From positions 2,046,001 through 2,110,000 of the forward strand of contig JAETXT010000011.1 in NCBI GenBank assembly GCA_019188255.1: a stretch of 64,000 nucleotides of DNA, written 5' to 3'. Shown here in pieces: positions 22,062 to 34,000 of the stretch (position 1 is the stretch's first letter; each line of letters opens with the position of its first letter). The notes below the pieces were generated by a model. The model saw nothing but the letters and a program-made list of their open reading frames with translations. It made no database searches and was not told the origin of the DNA. The stretch comes from Verticillium longisporum. Lineage: Eukaryota; Ascomycota; Sordariomycetes; Glomerellales; Plectosphaerellaceae. Both the position numbers and the translations under genes were made by a program.

Positions 22062-23544
22062 TTTCGAGGTGGGTATGGGAGTGTAGTGGGAGGATCACTA
22101 TGGCTCTGGAGCTCCTCGAATTCCAGGATTGACCATCTTTATACCTGCCGTCGATGTGTCCTGGACGCCTCTCACTGCAACTCGATGCCACCAAAGCGAC
22201 TTGATGACATTGAAACTCGTTAACTCCGGTCATCACCCCTTCTCCACCCAGGTTCACAAAGCGATACCCCTCCGATGGCGTTTATAGCATGTCGCTGAAC
22301 TCACGGCGCTAATGCGACCTGATGACAGCCATGACGTCAGCCAATCAGTTTGACCCGTGAGTATTTGTAGCTTGGGCGTCCTCAGCAACCGGAGACGACC
22401 CGGCCCTGTGTAAGCTTTATTTTGATCTAAGTGATCATTTTGAGCTGCAAGAGCCTCTCAGCCTTCCTCCTCATCATCTTGTTGGAGTGCTCGTCGACGT
22501 TCGTGTCCTGGTCCGGGACGTATACACACCTAGAGCGATGTGATTCTCGGCATCAGCCCGTCGACGAAGACGGCATGGCGCGTTGAGCAGAGGTTTCCGG
22601 TCCTCTGTCATATAGCTCAGCTGTACAATCTATTTGTTGGTGTGGTTTCTGATGATATTAGCGACAAAGCTTCCTTGTCCCAAGCAGGGTCTTGTCAGCG
22701 CTGCAGGGCAAACATCCCATGCGCTCTCGTAAGCCATCACTATCCCATCCTGTGGGCATGATTTCGTGGCCCGTGTTATGACAGCGTTGCTTCCGACGCT
22801 GCGTGAAGTGCCGTGACATGGACGGTGAGGACCGCTGAAGCGACCGAGGTACTGAATCGGAGTCGAACACGAAACATAGTTGTCTGCAGTCATACGTATC
22901 ATGCTCTTCAGAGCCACTACTGGGTTGCCTACAAAAAATGAGACGGCTCTTGTCTTGTCAGCAGTCAGAAGGCTCCAGGCTCGTTCAAGGACTTACGGCT
23001 ACGAAAGAAATGGCTAGGGCGGGTTCAGGCGCTTCTAGGGTACCGATAACACTCAACAGAGGCGTATCACTATTTCCCTAATAGAATATGTCGCATAGAT
23101 ACACGAACATATGATGTCCGTATGGTTCTGGGGAACGGCCCTGCGAGACGAAATGAACTATATGAAGGAGGTGTCTGACAAGATGGCTGTCCAGTGAGAG
23201 AATTTGATGAGGGTGTATGGCGATAACTTGGATAATCAAGAACGGTCAGAGTAGATACGCGCCCGTCAAAGTGCATCCCATCGCCGCCCATGATCAGCTT
23301 GCAGCATAGAGCCCAGTATCGCGACCAAAGAAAAGGGTATACGAAGAATAGAAAGACCCAGCGACGCCCATGCCTCTCCGAAGCATAACCTCATCCTCCT
23401 TCCACCACATATTAATCTTCCCGTCTGGCCTCCGGCTGCTCTCCAACCGAGGTTGACGCTACCGCACTCACGCATGTAAAACAAAACGAAGAATAAAAAA
23501 AGTCAGAGCTCCTTCGTGGCGTCGGTTCCGCGTCGCCGCGAGCC
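22062..23544. other. intergenic, no gene recognised
   Basis: Holds the upstream region of the reductase gene on its left. No open frame resembles a family. A weak tRNA-like T-loop on the minus strand near 22850 does not fold into a tRNA. Confidence 0.5.
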
Positions 23545-23928
23545 CTACTCGATGCGGTTTCTCCAGCGCGCAAATACGAGGCGGAAGAAGCTCCCGATGA
23601 GCACGACCGAGACGACAGACTGCACGCCGCCGAGGACGATCCAGGCCCTGTCGACGCCCTTGGTCTGGCCCCAGCCCTCGTAGCCGCGGTAGATGACGAA
23701 GAGGCTGTACGAGGTGAGCGACTGCAGGAGCAGCAGAGCACTGAAGACGGCGAGGTCCGAGGTCGTGATCTGGGGTGTGTTGGAGGGGCGCTCGTTGGCC
23801 CAAGAGAAGGAGGGCGAGGAGGCGGACGAGGAGGAGGCTATAGGAGATGTGAGTGGGCGACGCTGGAATAATGTGAGGATCGTGAGAGGGTGAGCGGTAC
23901 CTTGGTGGTTCTGCTTCTTCTCGTCCAT
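23545..23928 (-). CDS. small two-helix membrane protein, function unknown
   Basis: Predicted exons 23928-23901 and 23837-23545, with a 63-base intron (GTACCG to CTATAG), giving 106 residues that start MDEKKQNHQ. Without splicing, a longer reading from 24030 (161 residues) also stays open because the intron is in frame. After a Ser-rich stretch come two likely transmembrane helices, around DLAVFSALLLLQSLTSYSLF and IVLGGVQSVVSVVLIGSFF, separated by a short hydrophilic loop (YEGWGQTKGVDRAW). It ends RWRNRIE. Codon use is typical of the window. I do not recognise the family, and no neighbour suggests a function. Confidence 0.6.
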   Translation of the reverse strand: MDEKKQNHQGTAHPLTILTLFQRRPLTSPIASSSSASSPSFSWANERPSNTPQITTSDLAVFSALLLLQSLTSYSLFVIYRGYEGWGQTKGVDRAWIVLGGVQSVVSVVLIGSFFRLVFARWRNRIE

Positions 23929-24030
23929 TGTGCCGATCGTTTGTGAGGTCTCGTCTGGCGGGGTAGGAGGGCGGCGCGTAGATGTGGAGGATGGGACGAT
24001 TGAGTCTCCAAGGCGAGGAGCAGCTTCCAA

Positions 24031-25256
24031 AAACAGAAATCAAAAAAACGCAGCCGAAGACGGTGAGCTATCTCGGGCACGGCAACTCGCTCGGTTAAGG
24101 TTCGCCCAGGGGCTAGGTCGAAGGGCTGGCCACGGGGTTTTGAGTTTGGCAGGGCTGGGAGAGATCACGAGGCAGAGCGAAACGGCGGGCTCGCGTGATG
24201 ATATCTGTTGAACGGCCTCTCTTGCTACCTACCACCTGGTAGCCTACACCCAAGGTACCTACCTAGGTAGGGACCGAAGGGGCTGCCATCTCATCAACGA
24301 TCGACGGCCGATGGTCGGAAGTGTCGGAAGTGCCTGCCTGCACATGCTATCCATCTTGGCACTGGCACTGCACTTGCACTTGCCATGGCCATCCGGTACA
24401 TGGCGCTTCCTGCCTGGTCGTCCCCATTCATCGTTCGATTAGTAGCTGAAGGGTAGGCAAGAAGCGAGAAGCAGGTGGCAGGAAGCGGGAAGCAGGTGGT
24501 AGGCGGGCAGGTGTGGGCGGGCAGGCTCGGTTTCGCGGCAGACGTGTGGGTCAGGCCACCACCCAACACCATCGAGCTACCCTCCTTGCAGTACAGGCTG
24601 TTCGACGTCATCAGGTGATGGACCATGTGGCGCCCAATGAGTCGACGCGCTGGAGGACAAGGCGCCCGTGCTTGCCGTGACAGCGCGCGCATTTTTGCTA
24701 CGAGGCTAACGGCAGGTTCGACGCCCACTGCCGCTCGCGTTGGTGCCGTGTGGGTTCGTGGTGGTAGGGCTGCGGGGGTTGATTCGGTTCAGCCCCCCAC
24801 TTCAGTGGCCGTCAGCAGCTTCAGTGGGAGGAAAGCCTGGCCAGCCCCTGTCCCCGGTGAGTGAGTCAGCCCCCTCCTCGGGTCCGACCTGCCATTTTGT
24901 TCAATGCCGCGAGCTCCATTTTGCTGTGCAATGCGCGTGGTATTTCCAAGGCCATTCGTCTGGCTACCTGGTAGCGTAGGCTGCTTGGTAGCGGCCGTAG
25001 ATCGGACGATGCATTGCGTTTCGTTCGGTCACCAAGAGATTTTCCCGCCGCTCGGGGATAGCGGATTCGCCGAGGGGCCCGTTCGCGATCTTTATGTGCC
25101 GGTGATCTGAGGTCGGGGGATTCGAATCCGACGTATTTGGCCGTCTACATGAGAGAGGGACGGAATCGACTGCGGTCCACGATGCTCCGCGAGCTCACGA
25201 GCACGGGCGCCGTCAAAGTAGACATACTCTTGCATGAGTGCTCTCGGGCGAGTCGC
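24031..25256. other. intergenic with short repeats
   Basis: Contains a palindromic CCTACCTAGGTAGG-type motif near 24258-24272 and imperfect direct repeats built from GAAGCAGGTGG and GGCGGGCAGG at 24470-24530. No gene is recognised. Confidence 0.5.
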
Positions 25257-25822
25257 TCAATCCGACCAGTCCGAAACGATCCCAGAATCCCACATCTCCT
25301 GGCCCACCCTCTGTTTATACGACACCGTCAAGTTCGACTCGAACGCCTCGCGGACCATGTTGCGGGTTTCTGTACTCGGATTTCCGGCCGTGGGAAACGA
25401 CACAGTGCAGCCATTGCAGCGTCGTGGGATGGCGATGTGAACTCTCCGACGATGAACAGATGGACCAAGACGAACGCAGCGTCGCGGGCTGCGTTTTTGG
25501 AGTTTTTGATTCTTCTTCGTGCCTCGGAGTCGTAATCGTCGTCGCCCCTCTTCAAGCCCGCCACCACGCATTGAAGACTTCTCTGCTTGGTCACGTCAAC
25601 GTCGAGTCGAGCGAGGCTGTTGCACAGGACACGGTAGACGGCCAGATCGCAGGGTAGGCGGCGGAAGAAGCGGCGAAATCCGTTCTGCACGCCGTGTGCA
25701 ATCATGTTGGAAAAGGGGATGCCGACGGGCTTTGGCCTTGTCTGGCTCGGGACATATCCTGGATCAGCACCGGCCGGGACCGAGGCCGTCGTTGTCTCTG
25801 CCGTCATCGCCTGCAGGGTCAT
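25257..25822 (-). pseudogene. hypothetical fungal protein, frameshifted
   Basis: Two minus-strand frames together look like one hypothetical protein. The first (to 25328) reads NMIAHGVQNGFRRFFRRLP, then DVDVTKQRSLQCVV, and AARDAAFVLVHLFIVGEFTS, an amphipathic, charged pattern typical of real coding sequence. Near 25390-25430 the coding character moves to another frame, which reads TRNMVREAFESNLTVSYKQ and ends WDSGIVSDWSD. I do not recognise a domain. It sits directly downstream of another decayed fungal-specific gene, with its possible ATG overlapping that gene's unspliced stop. It could be one frameshifted gene or two chance frames. Confidence 0.4.
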
Positions 25823-27048
25823 TGTTTAGTGACTCGTTCAACATACCCGAGGGGAGGGGGGCTCACAAACGCACCATTGTGTTGATCCGACGTGCCGTCA
25901 CCGTGGATATAAAGATTGTCCGGCAACAATTTGTTTGCACCGTCCTTGCCCAATACGAGCTTGCCTCCCTTATCACCGTAGCTCACGATGATCTTTCCCC
26001 CGAGTTCCCTGGCCACGTTGACAAGCTGACTGGTGAGTGCGGCCAACTTTTCCAGGCTCTTCTGGTTCTCCTCCTCCCAGCGGAGGATCGCGGCCGCCAC
26101 ATCTTCCACAGCCGGCGGCGGCTGGAACAGACCATTGTTGTGGTAGGCACGCACGAGCTTGAGCGTCAGAGATGTCCAGACTTGCGGCGCGACTTTTCTG
26201 ATCTCAAGCGGCTTGCGCATGGTCCTCGTCGTGATCTCGATGGTCGACCCGAGGGGCACCACCTTGCCCTCTCTGCGGATCGTCAACTTGGTCGCGGCAA
26301 CGGTGGTGGCAGGTACGCTAGCAGTCGGAGACAGGGAGAGAGATGATAGGGCGCCGGATAGACCTCAGTCCAGGTCTTCCCTGCCACTAGAAGAAGAAGG
26401 GGTCGGCGCTGTGGCAACGTACCCGTCCGTTTCATGACGGACGACAAAAACCAAACCCCCGAACTGTTAGGAAATGATTCGGTGATGCCCGGTGCTGCCG
26501 CTGACTTGGCTGTCGGTGTACGTCTTCTCGAAAGCGTGACCGAAGCCTTTGTGTTCACTGGGCTCGATGAACTCGGTCGTCTCGGTTTCCTGGCGACAGA
26601 ATAGCGCAGTTGTGCCAATGACCTCGACCGTCATTGCAAATGGCGTCAGTACATTTCTTGCTGTACTGGGATCGACAAATGAATGGAGCTTGCGGATCAC
26701 GTTTCGGTCGGTCACGATATCCGTTGTTTCAAGGTCGAAAGAGGGATTCGTGATAAGCAACGCGCGAAACAGAGGCTCCAGGGGACTGGCGGGATGGCGA
26801 GCTGCACTCTAAGAGATGTAGATCAAGCTAGAGTCTTTCTGCAACGGTTGATGTGAAGTCGGCCTTGGAGAGCTCCAAAGGGGCGGGCTACCTAGGATAG
26901 CGATCGTAGGTGTTGCTTTGGGTGCTTCGCTCCAGTTATAGGATGGCGAGTGCTTGACGTCGGTTATGCGAGCCGTGTGCAGTGGGGAGTGGGAAGGTTC
27001 GCCACATCTCGGCGAATAATCAACCACCATGGTATCAAACTGATGCAA
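25819..27048 (-). pseudogene. decayed fungal-specific gene with three in-frame stops
   Basis: A single minus-strand frame from about 27048 to 25819 encodes a protein family seen in many ascomycetes and often labelled, without good reason, geranylgeranyl pyrophosphate synthetase. Landmarks are YNWSEAPKATPTIAILG, LITNPSFDLETTDIVTDRNV, GFGHAFEKTYT, GSTGHHRIIS, VVRHETDGYV and KLTIRREGKVVPLGSTIEI. It is interrupted in the same frame by TAG (26809-26811), TAA (26467-26469) and TGA (26365-26367). TAG can come from CAG by a C-to-T change. No isoprenyl synthase DDxxD motif is present, so I do not adopt that name. An intron near the 3' end (GTGCGT to CTGCAG) may have given a different C-terminus ending near 25770. 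Confidence 0.7.
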
Positions 27049-30000
27049 GCCCTTTGCCGACTTGAATTACCTATATCGTGAAGAAAAGTAGCTCTGGTCG
27101 CTGTTATCAACCGAATCCAGGCTGGCAGCGCAATCAGGCTGTATGTGTAAAGGCCTCAACAGTTCCCTTTCTTTCCACTTACATGCAGCCAGTGCAGGCT
27201 ACTGGACATGTAAGAAAAACTTGGTTACCTTGACGGGGTACCAGAACTGACGCGAGAGCTGGCGATCAAAAGTAGGTCTGTGACCCTCCGAGTCAAAACT
27301 ATCTTCCCAACAAAGGTAGATAGCCAAAAACTCTACTTGTATTAATTGCGCGTCATTGGTGCCGTCGTTGGCCTCCCGTATGGTAACCATACGTGCCAAC
27401 TGGCACGTGTGACGGGCTTGTCTTAATAGCCAGGAATTTGTGGCGATGCAGTTGGCTCAGCAGTCTTCCGACGGAGCTGAATACCACATACGGGCGACGC
27501 ATTCAAGCACATCTGGTTGGCCTTCAACGGAAGGTTGGCTGATGAGTGGGGGGAGGTGCACACCATCTCCGCCACCAGAATATCATTCCAGATGTCGTGT
27601 CTGGGTCAGAAGAGAATGGCGGGAGGTGTGACGGCACCTGATGAGGGGGGCAAAACATCCGGCGAGAGGCTTGGATGCGACTCGGCGGATGGTTGGCTAT
27701 TCTGAGGATGAGGCATATCCAGTTCTGTTGTCTAGCCGTTGTCCAATGAGAACAGGGAGACAACATTAACAAGAACCTAATATTGTCAGACTTGTGGTGG
27801 CCGTGCCATAATAGGGTCGCAAAGTAGGAACAAAAACACAGCACTTAACCAGGTCTATAAGATACGGCCTCATTATACGGCAGCGTTATGTGACAACAAT
27901 GAGGAGTTCGGGGTCCATCTTCGAAGAGAATTGATAGCATTTACTTGGAGGAAGTGCGACCGGGCCTCCGGAGAACCTTCGGCCGGGGGCTCCGGCTGGT
28001 GGAGGCGCCGCAAGTCAACGGCCCGGCCGGCAGATGCAGAGGCTGCCCACGGCAAATTGGACGGCTTGCGCCGCAGCCTTTTAAGCGGAAGTTCTGACGG
28101 GCTGTGCCACCTTACTGCCGCCTGCCAAGTCCCGCGCGCGGCGTGAGACGCGGAGTCAGCGGCGAAGAGCGAGAGCTGTCCTCGTGCGCCGAAGGAAGGG
28201 GACGGTATTAGTTCCTATGCCGTTGAAGTGGCCTCATTACAGCATGGACGGCGAATCATCGAGATTTGGGAATTAGGACAGATACGGCCTTGTACAAGGA
28301 GGTAGCACTTCCATTTCTGACTCTCTGAACTGTTGGAGAGCAGTAAATATAATTACACAAGTTGTCTTAGGGAAGCATCTGAGAGAAGGCCTTGTGATGA
28401 CTTTTGCGCTGGTGGTAGTATTTCTGGAGATGGCGTGTTGGGGTGGCATTTCCCTCGAAAGTGAGGATGCCAAATGAGTCCCAGGAGCAAACATGGTGAA
28501 TGGGGGCGGTGGCCATGCACAACACAACAAACCGCTGGCGATCTCTTCCAGAAGAAGGGGAGGGGGAGACGTTGAAAGATACGATGAACATGACAGGCGG
28601 CTAAACTCCACGTCCACCAACCTTGAGGGTCACTGACTTTTGGCGGGACATACACATGACACCCACTTTTCACTGCATGCCGACTGGCAGACATCCGTCG
28701 AGTTCGAGATAAACATTACCGATAAGATTGCACAGACGGCGGTCGAGCACATGACAGCGACAGGGGTCGAATTGCGGGCACAGCAAATCGGCACCAAGCA
28801 GATTCCGGCAGCTCGATTGCGGTCACCAGGATGTGCGATCTCGTCATTCGCGGGCACCGTCGGGGTGGCGCTCGAGCGGCAAAACGGGCAGGTGAGCGAG
28901 AGGCAGCAGAGGACCGACGACGGCTTGGAAGGACCCGCGATGAGCCTCACGTCATTATTGGTCGCGATGAGGAGGCGATGGCGAGCTCGCTGGAGGAGTC
29001 GACCGACTGGGTTGTCGGTTGGGTGTCGGCTGGTCTACCGGCTGGGCGTTATTTCGACTGACCAGGTGATTGTTCTGGATGAATGCTGGTTCACAGTTCA
29101 CAATGAAAACCTGAGTATTGGATAGTAGATAGATTTCTTTATGAAGAGTCGGATAATCATGAGTGCCACAACACTCAACACAAGGTCGTCTGGGGATAGC
29201 AACCCAGCGGAGACGAACAAGCGACCCCAAACCCCAAAGGGCGTGCTGATTGATGAAATGATGATCCACAGACTAGGCATCATGCTTAAAAACAAGGGTA
29301 TCTCGGCCTCCTCGCCATACCTTGCCTATTGTAAAGTAAGCAGAGCAGAAGAGGGGAACAACGCCGGCCCAGAACACGGTGATCTCTCATCTCTTGCCCC
29401 TTTCGCCACGACGCCCCAAGCCCTGGCCGGCTCCCCCGCCTCAGAACATGTCGACAGGGCCGGCATGGCGCAAACGCCCACCTTCTCGAGTTATTCCACG
29501 CGGAAAAGAGGCGACGCAGGCACAGGGCGGGGAGCGGGGACTAAGCAGTTAGCCATCCGCACATAAGCCTCTGTTCATTTGCCAATGCGATTCTGCCCAT
29601 GCGCGGTCCCATGTGAACTAACGCGCCAAGCCGTTTTCCTCCTACCCTATCCGTCCATAGCGGCGTGGTATTCTTGGCAATATCCCATATCGACATCGCC
29701 GCCGCCGACCATACACACACACAAACAGACAGTCACCACAGACACGCAGGCACCCGCAGAGCAAAACCCAGGGCCGGAGGTGGACGGGCAGGCGGGGAGG
29801 GGGGAACTTTGGATATTCGCACCTTGGGAGCTGCCAGATTGAGCTTCTCGCGCCTGGGTCCTCCCGACAGGCATGAGCGTGAAATGGAGCCCTCCCCTCC
29901 CCTCCCCCCCGTTCCAAGGCATCACCAGCCAAGCGGAGGGAAGGAGAGCTTTCTCATAAATATCGGGGGGTCTGCGCTCCATGAATCCCGCGCTGCTCTT

Positions 30001-30062
30001 GCCCCCTCACCCCCTCCGACCACCAGACAAGCCCTCCGCAAGGTCAACCCTCAACCCTCACC
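27049..30062. other. 3-kb intergenic region, no gene recognised
   Basis: Open frames here are short and lack domain or splice support. The right end contains CACA and CCCTCCCC low-complexity runs (29715-29740, 29890-29910) and an ATAAATA box near 29957, about 100 bases before the next start codon, which may be part of its promoter. Confidence 0.5.
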
Positions 30063-32016
30063 ATGCGCTACAACACCATTGCTGGCGCGGTCCTGACCGC
30101 TGCCTCTGCCGTCATCGGCAAGGAGATTGCCAAGGACGAGGCCCTCGCTGCTGGTAAGAGACTGCCTCTCTTGTCCTGCCTCTGGTCTGATCAGCCTTTT
30201 GTGACCCTGCGAGACTAACCCTCGACACAGAGTTCTACGACAATGGCGCGCTCCACGAGCACATCATGGCCGAGAAGCTCTCCTTCTGGCAGGGCGAACA
30301 GGCCGCCGGTCTGCTCGACTCGACCAAGTGGCCCCGCCTCAACTACACCAAGTGTGTCAACGGCAAGGCCGAGGCCGTCAAGGGTGACCCCCTCCACACG
30401 TTCCGCTGCAAGAACATCGACCTCTACGACTTTGTCAACCACGCCGAGCTCGGCTCCCCCGGCTCGGACGTGCAGCTCCGCACCGGCTCGGGCTCGTGGG
30501 GCTGGGTCCACGAGGAGTCGGGCCGTGAGTTTGTCGCCAACGGCCAGTACGACGGCACCTCGTTCATCGAGATCCTGCCCGAGGGCAAGATCAAGGTGCT
30601 CGGCTTCCTGCCGGCCGTCGTGCCCGCCGCCGCGCGCTCCCTGTGGAAGGAGGTCCGCCGCTACAAGAACTACATTGTCGTCGGCTCCGAGCTCGAGGGC
30701 CACGGCGTCCAGATCTTCGACCTCACCAAGCTGCTCGACATTGAGCTCAAGGACGGCGACAAGCCCGTCCGCTTCGGCAAGGCCGACCTCACCGGTTGGT
30801 TCAACGACCTGCCCATCGGCTCGTCCCACAACGTCGTCATCAACGAGGAGGCCGGCTACGGCGCCTCGGTCGGCTCGCGCCCTCGCAACGAGAGCGCCCT
30901 CGGTGGCTTCATCTTCTTCGACCTGAAGGACCCCTCGAAGCCCGTCAAGCTCGGCATTGCCAAGGACGACGGCTACGTCCACGATGTGAGTCACCTCGCC
31001 ACCTAGGCTGCTATGGTCGTTGTCTTGCTAACCCCCCCTCTCAGGCTGAGTGCCTCATCTACCGTGGCCCCGACGCGCGCTACGACGGCCGCGACATCTG
31101 CTACGCCTACAACGAGGACTCGCTGACCATCTACGACGTCACCGACAAGTCCAAGCCCCTGATCGTCTCGGTCACCAGCTACACGGGCGTCCAGTACACC
31201 CACCAGGGCGCCGTCCTCGACAAGAAGTGGCAGCAGTACCTGATCCTCGACGACGAGTACGACGAGGTGGGCCGCACCGGCCCCCACGTCGGCCCGGCGA
31301 TCGACGGCTACCCCGTCACCTACATCTGGGACATCTCGGACCTCGAGGCGCCCAAGCAGACGGGTCTCTACAAGGGCACCGTCCGCTCCGTCGACCACAA
31401 CCAGTACGTCAACAAGTACGACGGCCTCGTCTACCAGTCCAACTACGGCGCCGGCCTGCGCGTGTACGACGTGTCGTCCATCCCCGAGGACCCCACCGGC
31501 GACTCGGTCTGCGAGGTCGCCTACTTTGACATTTACCCCGAGGACGACTCGGCCCCCGGCGGCGGCAACCCGGCCTTTGTCGGCTCGTGGTCCTCGTACG
31601 CCGAGTTCCCCTCGGGCTACGTCTGGATCAACACCATCGAGCGCGGCGGCTACCTCGTCAAGGTGACCAAGCGCGAAAAGTGCAAGCCCAAGACGTGCAA
31701 CGCCGACAACTGCCTGCGCGCCCTGCGCGCCAACTCGGTCGCCGGCCGCCTCGAGGAGTCCCAGGAGTTCTGCGCCGGCTTCCTCGACGGCTGGGAGGCC
31801 GATGTCAAGGTCGTCCCCAGCTACGCCTCGTCCGCCTGCGGCCAGAACGTCATCTCCCGCGTCTCCTCCGCCTGCTCGTGCCTGCCCACCCCGACCGGCG
31901 CCACGACGACCATCACCTCGACCGCCGTCGCCACGACGACCGTCGAGCCCCCCGTCACGAGCGCCGTCTCGAGCGCCCCCCAGCCCTCCGAGACTGACGA
32001 CACCTGCGAGGAATAA
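30063..32016 (+). CDS. secreted LVIVD/regulatory-P-type beta-propeller-like protein
   Basis: Exons 30063-30153, 30231-30985 and 31045-32016 give 605 residues. Residues 1-19 form a signal peptide (MRYNTIAGAVLTAASAVIG). The body contains repeated units of the LVIVD / choice-of-anchor-B kind: YIVVGSELEGHGVQIFDLTK, GGFIFFDLKDPSKPVKLG, LTIYDVTDKSKPLIVS, TYIWDISDLEAPKQTG and GLRVYDVSSIPEDPTG. Such repeats usually build a beta-propeller. A Cys-rich segment (KCKPKTCNADNCLRAL, SACGQN, SACSCLP) and a Thr/Ser-rich tail follow, a pattern common in secreted or wall-associated fungal proteins. Introns have clean borders. It matches fungal proteins labelled regulatory P domain-containing; the biochemical role is unknown. 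Confidence 0.9.
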
Positions 32017-32465
32017 GCGTGTCGCCCGTGTACAGGATGTGTAGTTTGACGCGAGACCGACAGCTCTTGTGTGTATGCCTGGAGGGCCGGTGTGTTACTC
32101 GAGTTAGACGATAATGAAGTAATATACCTGTCTGTCAAGACACGCAAGTCTCTGCATCTGTTCCATGCTTTCCTCGTGTTGAAGGGTGCTCCTCTTCTGA
32201 AACCAAGCGGTGATCAATTGCATTCTTGTTGTGTTTCAAATAGACGTGATGCTTGTATTCGTAGCTAACATACGGTACAGATAGTCAGATAGTGAGTAAC
32301 GTGACGGAAAATCCAACCTGAAGATATGCTATCATGACCAATTTTGCCCTCGTCACACCCCAGCACCCCTCCACAATTTGCACGACAACGACACACTTTT
32401 CGACACTATTCTTCGCGGACCGTCGCGGGGCGATCCTGCTCGATTGAAGATGACCGCGAGGGCTC
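32017..32465. other. intergenic between convergent genes
   Basis: Shared 3' region of the secreted protein and the cation exchanger; no gene is seen. Confidence 0.5.
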
Positions 32466-34000
32466 TTACTCGAGTTTGGCGGTGAGAAGCTGCTGCAGCT
32501 GCTTCAGCTGGTCGACGCTCATGGTCACATTGACCAGCTCGGTAGCCTGCAGCCCGTTCGAGGTCGCGACGTCGGGATTAGGGTAGTACCAGCAGGCAAT
32601 GGCGATGATGACGTAGACAATCTGTGGGCCAATGTCAGCTTCTGCAGGTCATCGGTCCAGCAGTCGAGATAACATACCACAAGCAGCGCGCCTTCAAGCC
32701 AGTTAGACTCGCCGTCGCGAAGGAAGTTGCCGACGACGAGGATCGACAGGACAAGCAGAGCAATCATGAAGATCTCAAAGTTGAGGTCCATGGGCTTACC
32801 CAGGGCCCAGCCGACAATGACGACAAGCGGGCCGTTGAACAGGGCAGTCTGGATCGAAGGGCCGAGGCAGTGGTAGAGAGCCACGTTGATGGCGCCGTCT
32901 GGGAAAGTCGTCAGTACAATTCTGCATGATCATGGGGGCAAGAAAAACGCACCCCAGGCCTCGTCAATCGCCGTCAGATGCTCAGCGGCCTTCTCGACCA
33001 AAGGCAACAGGATCAGACCCAAGAACTGGTCAGGCACGCCAGCCTCCACGACGTGTTCAATCTCCTCGACAAGGAAGATGAGGAGCAGCGTCACGAACAC
33101 AAGCGCAATGGTAATGGCAATGAGGGCCTCGGTCATGGTGAACTTGGGCTTTTCGGCATCGGCTTCGCGATCGGCATCCCGGTGCTCGTCGGCCTCGATG
33201 ACCTCGTCGAAGATGCTGTGCTGGCTGCTGGCCTGGTACCAGATATACAGGAAAAAGGCAACGATGAGGGCGATGGAGGTGGCCTGACTGATGCTCAGCA
33301 CATCATCCTCGAGCTTTCGCTCGGTGAAGGGCTCGTGAGGACCTGGCAGGCCCGGCAGCAGCGGGACGACCTCAGACTTGAGGGCCGAGTAAAAGGCGCT
33401 GGGGATGAGGAGACCAAAGGCGGCAACGAGCAGGAGACCGCTGCCGACCTCGGAGACGATGCTGTGGAACTTCTGTGTCGCCTCGCGCAGGCCGCCAAAG
33501 AAGAAGCACAGACCGAGGCAGAGGAGCAGGTTCGTCAGGATGCTACCGAGAATGGCGGCCTGGATGATGGGGACGAGGTTGCCCTCGTCGCCATTGTCTT
33601 CGGGGTCGCTGGCGTCGTGCTTGACGATTAAGACGACGAAAAGAATGATCTCAATGATGGATCCGAATGTCGTCTCAATCAGGATGCCGGCGACCTTTGG
33701 CAGCTTGCGAGCGAACTCCTGGCCTGCAAAGCCCAGCAGGTTGGCAGAAGGGATGACGGCGATGTAAGCAATGACAAACTTCCAGATGTGCAGTCCCGGG
33801 AAGAACTGCAGGATGAGAGCGACGGGGACAAAGGGCCAGAGCACGTTGACGAGCTTCGAAGCGGTGCACGAGCTACGCCAGAGGACGGCGAGGAAGTGGT
33901 TGATGTGGAAACCCTGTCTGCCGCTCTCGCCTTCGTGGGCGATTTCGACGTTGAGGCTGGGAAGCAGAGGCGTCTGCTCGGAGCCGCGGCCGTTCGACAT
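32466..34000 (-). CDS. divergent Ca2+/H+ exchanger (CAX/Vcx-like)
   Basis: Cation/proton antiporter of the CaCA superfamily, most likely in the vacuolar or another endomembrane. Exons 34000-32953, 32898-32678 and 32621-32466 give 474 residues. About eleven hydrophobic segments are visible, split into two halves by an acidic loop (EADEHRDADREADAEK). The two alpha-repeats are recognisable: IETTFGSIIEII in the first half and FLGLILLPLVEKAAEH in the second, followed by CLGPSIQTALFNGPLVVIVGW. Both positions that are normally Gly-Asn (GNxxE) are altered, to GSIIE and EKAAEH, while the Glu residues are kept. The altered motif leaves ion selectivity uncertain. Gene structure and frame are intact. Confidence 0.88.

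Noticed and set aside
22800..22920. Possible tRNA on the minus strand (GTTCGACTCC-like T-loop)
   Set aside because: No matching acceptor, D and anticodon stems could be formed.
24294..24728. 144-codon minus-strand frame in the 24-kb intergenic region
   Set aside because: It crosses GAAGCAGGTGG-type repeats, and the product is low-complexity with no family.
25100..25130. Possible tRNA T-arm (GGATTCGAATCC)
   Set aside because: It is a short palindrome; the upstream bases do not give a D arm or anticodon arm.
25819..27048. Geranylgeranyl diphosphate synthase function
   Set aside because: No DDxxD aspartate motifs or prenyl synthase fold features are present; the label seems to be a propagated misannotation.
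29141..29566. 141-codon plus-strand frame upstream of the secreted protein gene
   Set aside because: No domain, poor start context and no sign of splicing; it lies in a probable promoter region.
30215..30994. 259-codon minus-strand frame opposite the secreted LVIVD protein
   Set aside because: Low-complexity V/D/E/A/L product and no splice or family support; shadow of the real exon.
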